This document shows, one piece after another, positions 43,101-51,286 of a DNA stretch of 64,000 bases. Made by a program: the position numbers and the translations under genes. Within the stretch, counting starts at the first letter, position 1. Each line of letters opens with the position of its first letter. Origin of the DNA: PHAA01 sp034927445 (GTDB lineage Bacteria > Bacillota > Syntrophomonadia > Syntrophomonadales > Syntrophomonadaceae); contig JAYFPZ010000045.1 in the NCBI GenBank assembly GCA_034927445.1, forward strand, positions 4,367-68,366. The letters run 5' to 3'. The notes under the pieces are model-generated. The model saw nothing but the letters and a program-made list of their open reading frames with translations, was not told where the DNA came from and did no database searches.

Positions 43101-45314
43101 GCGGCTATCGGAAGTCAGACGGTGAACGAAGGCAGCGAACTGACCTTCATCGCCAGTGCCACCGATGGGGATGACCCGGCCAACACTCTGACTTACAGTT
43201 TAGTGGGAGCACCCACCGGAGCCGCTATCAATGGTTCCACCGGAGCCTTCAGCTGGACCCCCACCGAAGCCCAAGGCCCTGGAAGCTATGCCTTTACGGT
43301 CAAAGTTATGGACGATGGGAGCCCCAGTCTTTCTGACAGTGAAGAGATCACCGTAACGGTGAATGAAGTAAACACTATGCCGGTGCTGGCGGCTATCGGA
43401 AGTCAGACGGTGAACGAAGGCAGCGAACTGACCTTCATCGCCAGTGCCACCGACGCGGATGAGCCGGCCAATACCCTGACCTACAGTTTAGAGGGAGCAC
43501 CCGGCGGAGCCGCCATCAATGGTTCTACAGGAGAATTCAGTTGGATTCCAACTGAAGCCCAGGGGCCGGGGAACTATACCTTTACGGTAAAAGTTACGGA
43601 TAACGGAGCGGGGACTCTCTCCGATAGTGAAGAGATCACCGTAACGGTGAGTGAAGCAAACACAGCCCCTGTCCTGGGATCTATCGGGAATAAGATAGTG
43701 AATGAATTGACCCCGCTGACATTTACGGTCAATGCGACCGATGAGGACGAACCGGCCGACACCCTGACCTACAGCTTGGTGGGAGCACCGGCCGGAGCCG
43801 CCATCAATGCAGTTACCGGAGTTTTTAGCTGGATTCCGACCGAAGCCCAAGGCCCCGGGAACTATACTTTTAAGGTAAAAGTAACCGATGGGGGGAACCC
43901 AAGCCTTGCTGATGAAGAGGAAATAACGGTTGCTGTAAATGAGGTAAATATGGCGCCCACCCTTGACCCCCTCTTTAACCTCAGTCTTTCTTCCGGCGCC
44001 GGAGCGCAGACGGTGAATCTGACGGGGATCAGCGCCGGCGGAGAAACCCAAGGGATTGACGTGGCGGCTTCATCCAGCGATACGACGCTTATTCCGGCGG
44101 TTACCGTTAGCTATACCAGCCCTGCAGCTACCGGAGCCCTTACCTTTACGCCTCAGGGCGAAGGCAACGCTATCATTACGGTTATGGTAACTGACGACGG
44201 CGGGACGGCCAATGGCGGAGTAGACACCGCCACCCGGACCTTTACTGTTACCGTAGCATCTGACGACAGCGGTGATAGCGGTAACAGCGGCGGTGGAAGT
44301 CCAACGACTCCAGCCCCCGCAGATACGGTTATCACTCCGATGATGAATACCGATGACGATAAGAACCTGAACGATCATTTGGCGCAGCAAGGCGCGGCCG
44401 TTCTGGATATAACGGGAGACGCCGACGCGAAAGCCACCCTTTCCTCGGAGGTGGTGAATACTTTGCAACAGGCGGGGCTGCCCCTGACTATCGAAAACCA
44501 GGGGATCAAGGTGGAATTTTCCCCGGCGGCCCTGGCGGTTCAAGGGTTACAGGCGGTCCCGAAGGATGCTCAGGGAATGGTGGAAATTGGAGTCAGGGAA
44601 GTAACCCTGGAGGAAAAAGAAGAAATCCTGGCCGCAGCCAATCTTGGAGCAAGCTCAGGCCTGTTTGAGATCGGCGGCAAGCTGGTCGAACTCACCGCCC
44701 AAGTGGTCACGACCACCGCTGATGGAACTGATGCCGCCAATAAAGTAGAAGCATTCTTCGAACCGGTAGCCGTAACCATCGATTTATCCGGTTTAAATTT
44801 CACTCCTGAACAAATCGCCGAACTGACAGGCGTTAGATATGAGAAGGATGCCGCCGGCAATATTGTTCCGGTTTCGCTTGGCGGCACCTTTGACCCGGTT
44901 ACAGGGTGTTTTACTTTTTACACCGATCGATTTAGTTATTACGGCGTGCTGCTGGCCGACAATTTGGTGCAGATTCACTTAACCGTGGATATTCCCGCGG
45001 CCACCATCAACGGGAAAGAAAATATCCTGGATGTGGCGCCCACCGTTATCAGCAACCGGACGATGGTGCCGGTGAGGTTCGTCAGTGAAGCCCTGGGCGC
45101 CGAGGTGGAGTGGCTGGAAAACACCGGGACGGTTGTGATCAGGCTGGATGGTAAGGAACTCTCCCTGGTGATTGGGCAGACCGTTGCCGGTATGGACGTT
45201 CCGGCTCAGATCGTCAACAACAGAACGATGGTGCCGCTGCACTATGTTTCCGAAGCCTTGGGAGCATATGTCAAATGGTTTCCCCAAGCAAGAAAAGTGG
45301 AAATAATACGGTAG
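40194..45314 (+). CDS. Secreted giant Ig-like repeat protein with DNRLRE-like and copper-amine-oxidase-N domains
   Basis: A 1706-residue exported protein. A signal peptide (1-30, ending CGAAYGA) is followed by a DNRLRE/CBM96-like beta-sandwich (about 31-195). Then come eleven putative-Ig (He_PIG, cadherin-like) repeats of about 96 residues (198-1250), a divergent twelfth unit, a Ser/Gly-rich linker, and a mixed domain (about 1380-1590). It ends with a copper-amine-oxidase N-terminal-like domain (about 1593-1706; NRTMVPVRFVSEALGAEVEW), which in Firmicutes is a common wall-associated module and not an oxidase. GAGGAGGG precedes the ATG. No SLH or sortase motif is seen. It heads a same-strand cluster with a GNAT and three tail-collar genes. 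Confidence 0.92.
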   Translation: MGRNPKKLLILTMLVSLLQMALFCGAAYGADLSIDVEVDKYIDNTGSYPDGYSDAELENMMAVGHDNMYGDETAVLRFDLSGIAKDVGSAKLKIYILERHAVGGEPFITVSGSSDDEWTEDSTEIPAGASLTSEDISTGDVGGWKEFDVTAFVAAEAAGDDTATFVLNGATSGNQVDIFSYDRAKAGYGAKLEITYANNAPTLGPIGDQTISEGSELTFTASASDEDLNDLTYSLVGAPIGAVIDPDTGDFSWTPAEAQGPGDHTFTVKVTDDGTPNLSDSEEITVTVSEVNTAPVLGAIGNKTVDEGSELTFTAGTTDADLPANTLTYSLEGTVPDGATINGSTGVFSWTPTEAQGGSSYTFTVKVTDNGTGSLTDEEEITVTVAKVNNAPVLAAIGNQTANEGSALTFTALGTDVDIPADTRTYSLEGTVPDGATINDSTGEFSWSPTEAQGPGSYTFTVRVTDSGGLFDSEEITVTVSEVNTAPMLAVIGNKTVDEGTELNFTALGTDVDIPAGTLTYSLEGTPSGAAINGSTGEFSWTPTEAQGPGSYTFTVKVTDSGSPSLSDSEEITVTVNEVNTAPVLAAIGNQTVNEGSELAFTASATDEDLPANSLTYSLEGTVPAGAGINASTGVFSWTPAEAQGGSSYTFTVKVTDNGTGSLTDEEEITVTVAKVNNAPVLAAIGNQTVSEGSALTFTALGTDVDIPADTRTYSLEEAAPNGASINSATGAFAWTPTEADGPGSYTFTVKVTDSGGLFASEEITVTVNEVNTVPALAAIGNQTIDEGSELTFAASATDADEPVNTLTYSLAGTVPTGASIDSATGAFSWTPTEADGPGSYAFTVKVTDDGSPSLSDSEEITVMVSEVNTAPALGAIGNKTVDEGSELTFTASTTDEDLPANSLTYSLEGTVPEGAGINASTGVFSWIPTEAQGGSSYTFTVKVTDNGGLFDSEEITVTVAKVNNAPVLAAIGSQTVNEGSELTFIASATDGDDPANTLTYSLVGAPTGAAINGSTGAFSWTPTEAQGPGSYAFTVKVMDDGSPSLSDSEEITVTVNEVNTMPVLAAIGSQTVNEGSELTFIASATDADEPANTLTYSLEGAPGGAAINGSTGEFSWIPTEAQGPGNYTFTVKVTDNGAGTLSDSEEITVTVSEANTAPVLGSIGNKIVNELTPLTFTVNATDEDEPADTLTYSLVGAPAGAAINAVTGVFSWIPTEAQGPGNYTFKVKVTDGGNPSLADEEEITVAVNEVNMAPTLDPLFNLSLSSGAGAQTVNLTGISAGGETQGIDVAASSSDTTLIPAVTVSYTSPAATGALTFTPQGEGNAIITVMVTDDGGTANGGVDTATRTFTVTVASDDSGDSGNSGGGSPTTPAPADTVITPMMNTDDDKNLNDHLAQQGAAVLDITGDADAKATLSSEVVNTLQQAGLPLTIENQGIKVEFSPAALAVQGLQAVPKDAQGMVEIGVREVTLEEKEEILAAANLGASSGLFEIGGKLVELTAQVVTTTADGTDAANKVEAFFEPVAVTIDLSGLNFTPEQIAELTGVRYEKDAAGNIVPVSLGGTFDPVTGCFTFYTDRFSYYGVLLADNLVQIHLTVDIPAATINGKENILDVAPTVISNRTMVPVRFVSEALGAEVEWLENTGTVVIRLDGKELSLVIGQTVAGMDVPAQIVNNRTMVPLHYVSEALGAYVKWFPQARKVEIIR
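40785..43946 (+). repeat. Eleven tandem coding repeats of about 288 bp (He_PIG-type Ig-like units)
   Basis: Units begin at NxAP motifs, for example at 40785, 41067, 41358 and 41643, and average 287 bases. Many blocks are almost identical in DNA, for example the units containing GSSYTFTVKVTDNG, which suggests repeated internal duplication or gene conversion. Confidence 0.93.
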
Positions 45315-45320
45315 CTGCAG

Positions 45321-45806
45321 ATGACAAATTTTTATGTAAAGACCAGGCCAGTCGTGCCGGAAACAGATGATTCTTTTCTATTTGAAGTCTATGCCGGCAC
45401 AAGGCTGGATGAGATGGTTCTCTGGGGCTGGAGCGCCGAAGAGCAGTCGGACTTTCTCAAGATGCAATACCGATGCCAGAAGGAATCATACCGGCTTCAA
45501 TACCCCGGTTTATTAAGCCAAATTATACTGGTTGGTGATAATAGGGCAGGACGTATTCTCACTGCCCGAAAGGAGGAGGAGTTGATCCTGGTTGATATTG
45601 CCCTGCTTCCCAGGTTCCGGGGTAAAGGGATCGGAATCGCTATCTTGAAGGACTTGCAAAGAGAAGCGGCAGCAGCCGGCCTTTTTATAAAGCTGAGTGT
45701 GCTTGAAGGCAACCCTGCCGGAAGGCTTTATGAAAGGCTGGGATTTCAGCCGATTGAACGAAAAGAACCCTATACGGTCATGCAATGGCAACCAAATAAA
45801 AAATGA
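45321..45806 (+). CDS. GNAT-family N-acetyltransferase
   Basis: A 161-residue GNAT protein with the acetyl-CoA loop RFRGKGIGIAIL and a C-terminal KLSVLEGNPAGRLYERLGFQ typical of the fold. It starts six bases after the giant protein's stop with only a weak ribosome binding site, so translation is probably coupled. Its stop overlaps an in-frame ATG of the next gene. GNAT genes of this type are often found directly beside tail-collar (microcystin-dependent-like) genes, so it may acetylate one of the neighbouring surface proteins; that is inference. Confidence 0.9.
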   Translation: MTNFYVKTRPVVPETDDSFLFEVYAGTRLDEMVLWGWSAEEQSDFLKMQYRCQKESYRLQYPGLLSQIILVGDNRAGRILTARKEEELILVDIALLPRFRGKGIGIAILKDLQREAAAAGLFIKLSVLEGNPAGRLYERLGFQPIERKEPYTVMQWQPNKK

Positions 45807-45820
45807 CGGGAGACGGATTT

Positions 45821-46333
45821 ATGGATCAATACGTGGGAGAAATACGGATGTTTGGCGGTAATTATGCCCCGGAAGGCTGGGCCTTTTGCAACGGGCAGTT
45901 GCTTTCTATTTCCCAATATAATGTGTTATACGCCGCGATTGGCACTACTTACGGCGGAGACGGTCAAACCAATTTTGCCCTACCTGATTTGCGGGGACGC
46001 ATTGCGTTGAATGGGGGGACAAATCCAACTACAGGTACAAATTATGCCCTGGGACTAAGCGGCGGGACGGAAACAGTTACGCTCATTCCCGGCGAGAATG
46101 CGGCGCATACCCACTCCGTGGCAGCTGTCAGTACGAATGGTGCCCAGGCTAGTCCTGAAAACGCTATCTGGGCTAAAAACATTACCCAGTATGCCGCCGC
46201 TGAGCCTAATGGGACCATGAGTCCGGCGGCGGTTACCAGCGTAGGAGGAAATCAGCCTCATGAGGACATGATGCCCTATCTGCCGGTAAACTTTATTATC
46301 GCGCTTGAGGGTGATTTTCCTGTTTCTTACTAA
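45821..46333 (+). CDS. Phage tail-collar domain protein (MdpB-like), first of three
   Basis: A 170-residue protein. The N-terminal YVGEIRMFGGNYAPEGWAFC and LYAAIGTTYGGDGQTNFALP then DLRGR form the tail-collar fold found at the tips of phage tail fibres. The C-terminal half (HTHSV; NFIIALEGDFP) completes it. A start at 45803 overlaps the GNAT stop, but GGAGA before the ATG at 45821 is better placed. No signal peptide is present. Three divergent paralogues lie in tandem here without any other phage genes, so this is a chromosomal cassette and not a prophage. Confidence 0.9.
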   Translation: MDQYVGEIRMFGGNYAPEGWAFCNGQLLSISQYNVLYAAIGTTYGGDGQTNFALPDLRGRIALNGGTNPTTGTNYALGLSGGTETVTLIPGENAAHTHSVAAVSTNGAQASPENAIWAKNITQYAAAEPNGTMSPAAVTSVGGNQPHEDMMPYLPVNFIIALEGDFPVSY

Positions 46334-46361
46334 AACAACAAATAGAGGAGGTGTTGGTAAG

Positions 46362-46859
46362 GTGGCAGAACCATATATGGGTGAAATCAGATTATTTGCT
46401 TTTGGTACAATCCCGCGGGGATGGGCCCCCTGTGAGGGCCAACTTCTGGATATAAACACGCATCAGGCTTTATTTAGCATTTTTGGCACCACTTACGGCG
46501 GAGACGGTCGAACCACCTTTAAGCTCCCTGATTTGCGGGGGCGTGCTCCGGTCGGTTTTAGCGGGAGCATACCCTTGGGTCATGCCGACGGGGAGGAAAG
46601 ACATAATTTGACGACTAACGAAATGCCGCAGCATACCCACCAGGCCCTGGGAAGTTCTGCGGGGGCGGCGACAAGAACAGCCCCGGGAAAGGTGTGGGCC
46701 CGCACAGACTCGAATCCTTATGCCCCATCCGCTCCCACCGGCACGATGAGTGACCGGGCTCTGGGCAGCGTCGGCGGACAGTCCCATAACAATATGCAGC
46801 CTTATGGGGTGGTCAATTATTGCATCGCCCTGGAGGGTTATTATCCAACCAGAGATTAA
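46362..46859 (+). CDS. Phage tail-collar domain protein, second of three
   Basis: A 165-residue paralogue: YMGEIRLFAFGTIPRGWAPC, FGTTYGGDGRTTFKLPDLRG and MPQHTHQAL are all present. It starts with GTG at 46362 behind AGAGGAGGTG; the open frame extends further upstream into the preceding gene, but without family similarity. It is co-transcribed with its neighbours (29-base gap). The central segment, which forms the exposed region in known collars, differs from the other two copies. Confidence 0.9.
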   Translation: MAEPYMGEIRLFAFGTIPRGWAPCEGQLLDINTHQALFSIFGTTYGGDGRTTFKLPDLRGRAPVGFSGSIPLGHADGEERHNLTTNEMPQHTHQALGSSAGAATRTAPGKVWARTDSNPYAPSAPTGTMSDRALGSVGGQSHNNMQPYGVVNYCIALEGYYPTRD

Positions 46860-46873
46860 AGGAGGAAGAAGAG

Positions 46874-47389
46874 ATGGATCCTTTTATCGGAGAAATCCGC
46901 ATTTTTGCAGGGAATTTCCCGCCCAAAGGCTGGGCTTTTTGCGACGGGGCTGTGCTGGAAATCAGGCAATATACTGCCTTGTTTGCACTCTTAGGCACCA
47001 CCTATGGAGGAGACGGAAGGACGACTTTCGCTTTGCCGGATCTCCGCGGTAAAGCCGCCCTGCACTTTGGAGCGGGACCGGGCTTGACACCGCGGGATCT
47101 GGGAAAAGCAGGCGGAACTGCCAATGTGCAGTTAAATGTTGGTCAAATGCCCAACCATACTCACGTTCCCAACTGCCAGAGTACCGCCGCCCAGGATGAC
47201 CCGGCTAATGCGATCTGGACTACTACAGGAAGAAGCAGTCCCAGTGTTTATGCTGATAGCCCTGATGTTGCTATGAGTCAACAAGCTGTATTCCCGACCG
47301 GGGGAGGACAGCCGCATAACAATATGCAGCCTTATCTCGGCGTCAATTTTATTATTGCCTTGACTGGAATCTTTCCCCCTCATTCCTGA
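46874..47389 (+). CDS. Phage tail-collar domain protein, third of three
   Basis: A 171-residue paralogue with FIGEIRIFAGNFPPKGWAFC, LLGTTYGGDGRTTFALPDLR and MPNHTHVPNC. GGAGGAAGAAGAG precedes the ATG at 46874. It is the last gene of the cluster starting at 40194 and is followed by a strong terminator. All three copies keep the His-Thr-His motif that in phage receptor-binding collars can bind metal. Confidence 0.9.
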   Translation: MDPFIGEIRIFAGNFPPKGWAFCDGAVLEIRQYTALFALLGTTYGGDGRTTFALPDLRGKAALHFGAGPGLTPRDLGKAGGTANVQLNVGQMPNHTHVPNCQSTAAQDDPANAIWTTTGRSSPSVYADSPDVAMSQQAVFPTGGGQPHNNMQPYLGVNFIIALTGIFPPHS

Positions 47390-47429
47390 TGAGAAGATTG
47401 CCGGCCAGAGGCGAATGAGTTCTTAAATA

Positions 47430-47466
47430 AATTCGAGGCAATGTGTTTTTGCCTCGAATTTTTATT
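47430..47466 (+). terminator. Intrinsic terminator of the giant-protein/tail-collar cluster
   Basis: A perfect 12-base stem (AATTCGAGGCAA with TTGCCTCGAATT), seven-base loop, then TTTTATT. Confidence 0.9.
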
Positions 47467-47515
47467 GCAATTCCAGCCACTATTGGTATAATAAAATTGT
47501 AATGATTACAATTTT
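47465..47515 (+). promoter_or_regulatory. Promoter with Per-box of the perR-katG operon
   Basis: TTGCAA at 47465, a 16-base spacer, and TATAAT at 47487. Immediately downstream, 47493-47515, is a perfect inverted repeat with 11-base arms (AAAATTGTAAT and ATTACAATTTT around one G). It has the length and A/T pattern of a Fur/PerR box. A repressor bound there would block RNA polymerase, giving autoregulation and induction by peroxide. Confidence 0.88.
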
Positions 47516-47553
47516 GGTTAATAGCAAAATTGTATTGATAGGCGACGATTAGA

Positions 47554-47985
47554 ATGAACCAAGTATACGATCATGCAATCGAAGAACTGAAACGGCAAAA
47601 CATACGGTTATCCACCCGCAGGCAAAAGGTTTTGGAATACTTGTGCCATAACCTCGTTCATCCGACTGTCGACAGGATCTATGTCGATATAAAAAAAGAA
47701 TTGCCCAATCTGTCTAAAACGACCATTTACAATATACTTGACACCTTTGTTGACGCCGGCCTGGTCAGGATAGTCAACATTGAAGACAACGAGGTCCGTT
47801 ACGACATTATTACCGAGCCCCACGGACACTTCAAATGCGTGGAATGCGGAGCGATATCCGATTTTGAAATCGATATCGATTCGCTCGCACTCACCGGCTT
47901 GAGTGGTTGCAAAATCACCGACCAGGATGTTTATTTCAAGGGTATTTGTCCCGAATGCCTTTTGAATATAAATAACAAAGATTGA
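47554..47985 (+). CDS. perR: Fur-family peroxide-responsive repressor PerR
   Basis: A 143-residue Fur-type winged-helix repressor. RLSTRRQKVLEYLCHNLVHP and LSKTTIYNILDTFVDAGLV form the DNA-binding domain. The regulatory-metal ligands are in PHGHFKCVECG, with a second Cys-x-x-Cys (CPEC) completing the structural zinc site. PerR rather than Fur is inferred because katG follows directly and a PerR-like box precedes. Metal-catalysed oxidation of its histidines by peroxide would release repression. Confidence 0.93.
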   Translation: MNQVYDHAIEELKRQNIRLSTRRQKVLEYLCHNLVHPTVDRIYVDIKKELPNLSKTTIYNILDTFVDAGLVRIVNIEDNEVRYDIITEPHGHFKCVECGAISDFEIDIDSLALTGLSGCKITDQDVYFKGICPECLLNINNKD

Positions 47986-47999
47986 AGGAGGGAAAATCT

Positions 48000-50189
48000 A
48001 TGGACGAAGAAAAGAAATGCCCCGTAACGGGAATGACTAAACGCGCCATTATGGGCGGGGGCACAACCAACCGTGACTGGTGGCCAAACCAGTTAAATCT
48101 GAAAATACTTCACCAAAACTCGGAGTTAGGTAATCCAATGGGTAAAAATTTCAATTACGCCGAAGAATTCAAGAAGCTTGACCTGGAAGCCTTGAAAAAG
48201 GATCTGTACGCATTAATGACCGACTCGCAGGACTGGTGGCCTGCCGATTGGGGGCACTATGGCCCCATGTTCATCCGCATGGCATGGCACAGTGCCGGTA
48301 CATACCGAATGAACGACGGCCGCGGCGGTGCAGGGCGCGGAACGCAGCGCTTCGCGCCTCTTAACAGTTGGCCGGACAACGTAAATACTGACAAGGCGCG
48401 CCGTTTGCTTTGGCCTATCAAACAGAAATACGGCAGCAAGATATCCTGGGCCGACCTCATGATCCTTACCGGCAATTGCGCGCTTGAATCGATGGGCCTG
48501 AAAACCTTTGGCTTTGCCGGCGGACGCGAAGATGTGTGGGAGCCGCAGGACGACATATACTGGGGAAACGAGGACGAATGGCTGGGAGATAAGCGCTACT
48601 CCGGCGACCGGGATCTGGAAGATCCTTTGGCTGCTGTGCAGATGGGGCTTATCTATGTTAACCCGGAAGGACCGAACGGCAACCCTGATCCAGTCGCATC
48701 CGGTATTGATGTTCGGGAAACCTTTGCCCGTATGGCTATGAATGATGAGGAGACAGTTGCCTTGGTCGCCGGCGGACACACCTTTGGGAAATGCCACGGC
48801 GCCGGACCTGCGACTCATGTGGGACCGGAACCTGAAGCCGCCCCCATAGAGCAACAGGGACTCGGCTGGAAGAGCAGCTTCCGTAGCGGAAAAGGCGGCG
48901 ATACCATCGGAAGTGGTATCGAGGGTGCCTGGAAGCCGAACCCGACCAAATGGACCATGGATTATCTGAGAGTTCTTTTTAAATACGAGTGGGAACTGGT
49001 CAAGAGCCCGACCGGTGCGAATCAGTGGCTGGCTAAGGACGTAGCTCCGGAGGACATGGTAGTAGACGCTCATGATCCGTCCAAGCAATACCGCCCGATG
49101 ATGACTACGGCGGACCTTTCACTCCGCTACGACCCGATTTACGAACCAATAGCGCGGAACTACCTGGCCAATCCCGATAAGTTTGCCGATGCTTTCGCTC
49201 GTGCCTGGTTCAAGCTGACTCATCGTGATATGGGCCCGCGGGCCCGCTATCTCGGCCCTGAAGTCCCCGCCGAGGTACTGATCTGGCAGGACCCGCTGCC
49301 GGCAGTTGATCATGAACTGATTGACGAAAAGGATATAGCGGATCTAAAGGGTAGAATCATAGTTTCTGGGCCTTCGATACCGCAGCTGGTCTCAACCGCC
49401 TGGGCATCCGCCTCTACATTCCGCGGCTCAGATAAGCGGGGCGGTGCTAACGGAGCCCGCATCCGGCTTGCGCCCCAGAAGGATTGGGAAATCAATGAAC
49501 CGGTCCAGCTGAGTGGCGTACTGCAGGTTCTTGAGAAAATCCAAACTGCATTCAACACTTCCCAGTCTGGCAAGAAGAAGGTTTCTCTGGCCGACCTGAT
49601 CGTCCTGGGCGGATGTGCGGGGATAGAGCAAGCGGCCAAGAATGCCGGGCACACAGTAATCGTTCCCTTTACTCCCGGACGCACGGATGCATCACAGGAC
49701 CAGACCGACGTGAAGTCTTTCGCCGTACTTGAACCAAAAGCTGATGGGTTCCGCAATTATATAAAAGGCAAGTCCCCCCGCGCTGAGGAAATGCTGCTTG
49801 ACCGCGCCCAACTGTTGACCCTGACCGCTCCCGAAATGACAGTTCTTATTGGCGGTATGCGCGTGTTAAATGCAAACTTCAAGCAGTCACAGCATGGCGT
49901 TTTTACCAAAAAACCTGAAGCCCTTACGAACGACTTCTTTGTAAATCTTCTTGATATGGCGACAGAATGGAAGGCGACCTCGGATGAAAACGTGTTCGAG
50001 GGCTATGACCGGAAAACGGGTGAGTTGAAATGGACCGGCACCAGAGTTGATTTGATCTTCGGCTCAGACTCCCAGCTTCGCGCCATCGCCGAAGTTTATG
50101 CCTGCGCGGATTCACAGGATAAGTTCTTACATGATTTCGTGGCTGCCTGGAATAAGGTTATGAACGCAGATCGCTTCGAACTTGCCTGA
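48000..50189 (+). CDS. katG: Catalase-peroxidase KatG
   Basis: A 729-residue bifunctional haem enzyme that removes hydrogen peroxide. The distal pocket is Arg93-x-x-Trp96-His97 (RMAWHSAG), the proximal ligand His260 is in GGHTFGKCHG, and the Tyr and Met of the Met-Tyr-Trp cofactor are in the segments MGLIYVNPEGPNG and MAMNDEE. The second, degenerate peroxidase-like half is also complete (SLADLIVLGGCAGIEQAA). GGAGG precedes the ATG at 48000; a TTG at 47982 is less likely. Co-transcribed with perR, 14 bases apart. KatG in an anaerobe protects against transient oxygen. Confidence 0.97.
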   Translation: MDEEKKCPVTGMTKRAIMGGGTTNRDWWPNQLNLKILHQNSELGNPMGKNFNYAEEFKKLDLEALKKDLYALMTDSQDWWPADWGHYGPMFIRMAWHSAGTYRMNDGRGGAGRGTQRFAPLNSWPDNVNTDKARRLLWPIKQKYGSKISWADLMILTGNCALESMGLKTFGFAGGREDVWEPQDDIYWGNEDEWLGDKRYSGDRDLEDPLAAVQMGLIYVNPEGPNGNPDPVASGIDVRETFARMAMNDEETVALVAGGHTFGKCHGAGPATHVGPEPEAAPIEQQGLGWKSSFRSGKGGDTIGSGIEGAWKPNPTKWTMDYLRVLFKYEWELVKSPTGANQWLAKDVAPEDMVVDAHDPSKQYRPMMTTADLSLRYDPIYEPIARNYLANPDKFADAFARAWFKLTHRDMGPRARYLGPEVPAEVLIWQDPLPAVDHELIDEKDIADLKGRIIVSGPSIPQLVSTAWASASTFRGSDKRGGANGARIRLAPQKDWEINEPVQLSGVLQVLEKIQTAFNTSQSGKKKVSLADLIVLGGCAGIEQAAKNAGHTVIVPFTPGRTDASQDQTDVKSFAVLEPKADGFRNYIKGKSPRAEEMLLDRAQLLTLTAPEMTVLIGGMRVLNANFKQSQHGVFTKKPEALTNDFFVNLLDMATEWKATSDENVFEGYDRKTGELKWTGTRVDLIFGSDSQLRAIAEVYACADSQDKFLHDFVAAWNKVMNADRFELA

Positions 50190-50225
50190 ATAACAGTTTG
50201 CCCCTAAAATTAATCTGTTTCATAT

Positions 50226-50258
50226 GGAGGGTGGCTACGGCCACCCTCCGTTTTTCTT
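50226..50258 (+). terminator. Intrinsic terminator after katG
   Basis: A perfect ten-base stem (GGAGGGTGGC with GCCACCCTCC), TACG tetraloop, then GTTTTTCTT. Confidence 0.93.
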
Positions 50259-50294
50259 GTTGACAATCCCCGCTAGGCCGGGGGCTTTTGAGTA

Positions 50295-51170
50295 CTATTT
50301 TTCCTCAATGATAACAAATAAAGCACCGATAAGAATTAAGATAGAGCCTATCCAAAACGTTATCCCTATGCTCTCTCCTAGAATAAGCCATCCCAACAAA
50401 GTTCCCACCACGGGTTGAAAAAAGAAAAATAGCCCTCCACTTGAGGCGTTAACCATTTGTAATCCGCGATTCCAAAGTAGAAAACCGCTTGCGGTTGATA
50501 TAATACCCAGATACAAGACCCCTCCCCAAATGGTCGGGTGAATCAGCTGCGAGATATTAATTGCGTATAACCGTGGCAAAACAAAAGGAGTCAACACGAT
50601 TAAAGCTACCAAAATGGAATACGTTGTTACCACAATTTGAGAATAGTTACTCGGCACACGTTTTATCAGAACTGACATGAGTGCCCATGTCAAAGCAGCA
50701 ATAAGCAGTGAAATACCCCCAAGTTTACTGGACAAATCAACATGACCGACTCCAACGATAAGAAAAACCCCAATTGTCGCTAAACAAACCGAGAGTCCTT
50801 TTTTGAACGCCAGCCGTTCTTTAAGGAGTAAGCGAGCAAAAATAACCATAAATGCTGGTGTTGAAGACGTTACAATGGCTCCCATTTGGGCCGAGGACAG
50901 CATTGTGCCAGTTTCTTGGGTGACAATTGAAATCGCATTACCAATTATGCCAATGGCTATGATGGTTAAGTAATGACGTTTATCAATCTGCCATTTTTGC
51001 CGGGTTATTAAGCCGATAACAACCAGTGGGACAATAGCTACGAAATATCGCATCCATACAAGTTCCAGTGGAGGTATGACCGATACTACAATTTTAACAA
51101 CAACGAACATGCCGCCCCAAATACTGGAGGCTAAAGCTAAATACACAGAGCCTAGTATGGTGTTTTTCAT
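50295..51170 (-). CDS. DMT-superfamily (EamA) transporter
   Basis: A 291-residue membrane protein with ten hydrophobic helices and two EamA halves. The first half begins VYLALASSIWGGMFVVVKIV and ends near 140; the second includes ALTWALMSVLIKRVPSNYSQ and LGWLILGESIGITFWIGSIL. GAGGG lies before the start codon. It is transcribed away from the LysR gene at 51287, which is probably its regulator. EamA proteins export amino acids, metabolites or drugs; the substrate is unknown. Confidence 0.92.
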   Translation of the reverse strand: MKNTILGSVYLALASSIWGGMFVVVKIVVSVIPPLELVWMRYFVAIVPLVVIGLITRQKWQIDKRHYLTIIAIGIIGNAISIVTQETGTMLSSAQMGAIVTSSTPAFMVIFARLLLKERLAFKKGLSVCLATIGVFLIVGVGHVDLSSKLGGISLLIAALTWALMSVLIKRVPSNYSQIVVTTYSILVALIVLTPFVLPRLYAINISQLIHPTIWGGVLYLGIISTASGFLLWNRGLQMVNASSGGLFFFFQPVVGTLLGWLILGESIGITFWIGSILILIGALFVIIEEK

Positions 51171-51286
51171 TTTTCCCTCTTTACCTTGTCAATTCGGTCT
51201 TTTGTATTGTATAATCCTTTTTGTAGTAAGTAAATATAGAGTTTTTAACATGTGATTTAAGCGTTGCTTAATACAAGGAGAATTAT

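Noticed and set aside
40785..43946. Regular direct repeats that could suggest a CRISPR array
   Set aside because: The repeats are long, in frame and encode Ig-like domains; no spacers and no cas genes.
45821..47389. Prophage or tailocin
   Set aside because: Only collar-domain proteins are present; no capsid, tail tube, baseplate, lysis or integrase genes nearby.
45821..47389. Diversity-generating retroelement targeting the collar genes
   Set aside because: No reverse transcriptase or template repeat is present in the window.
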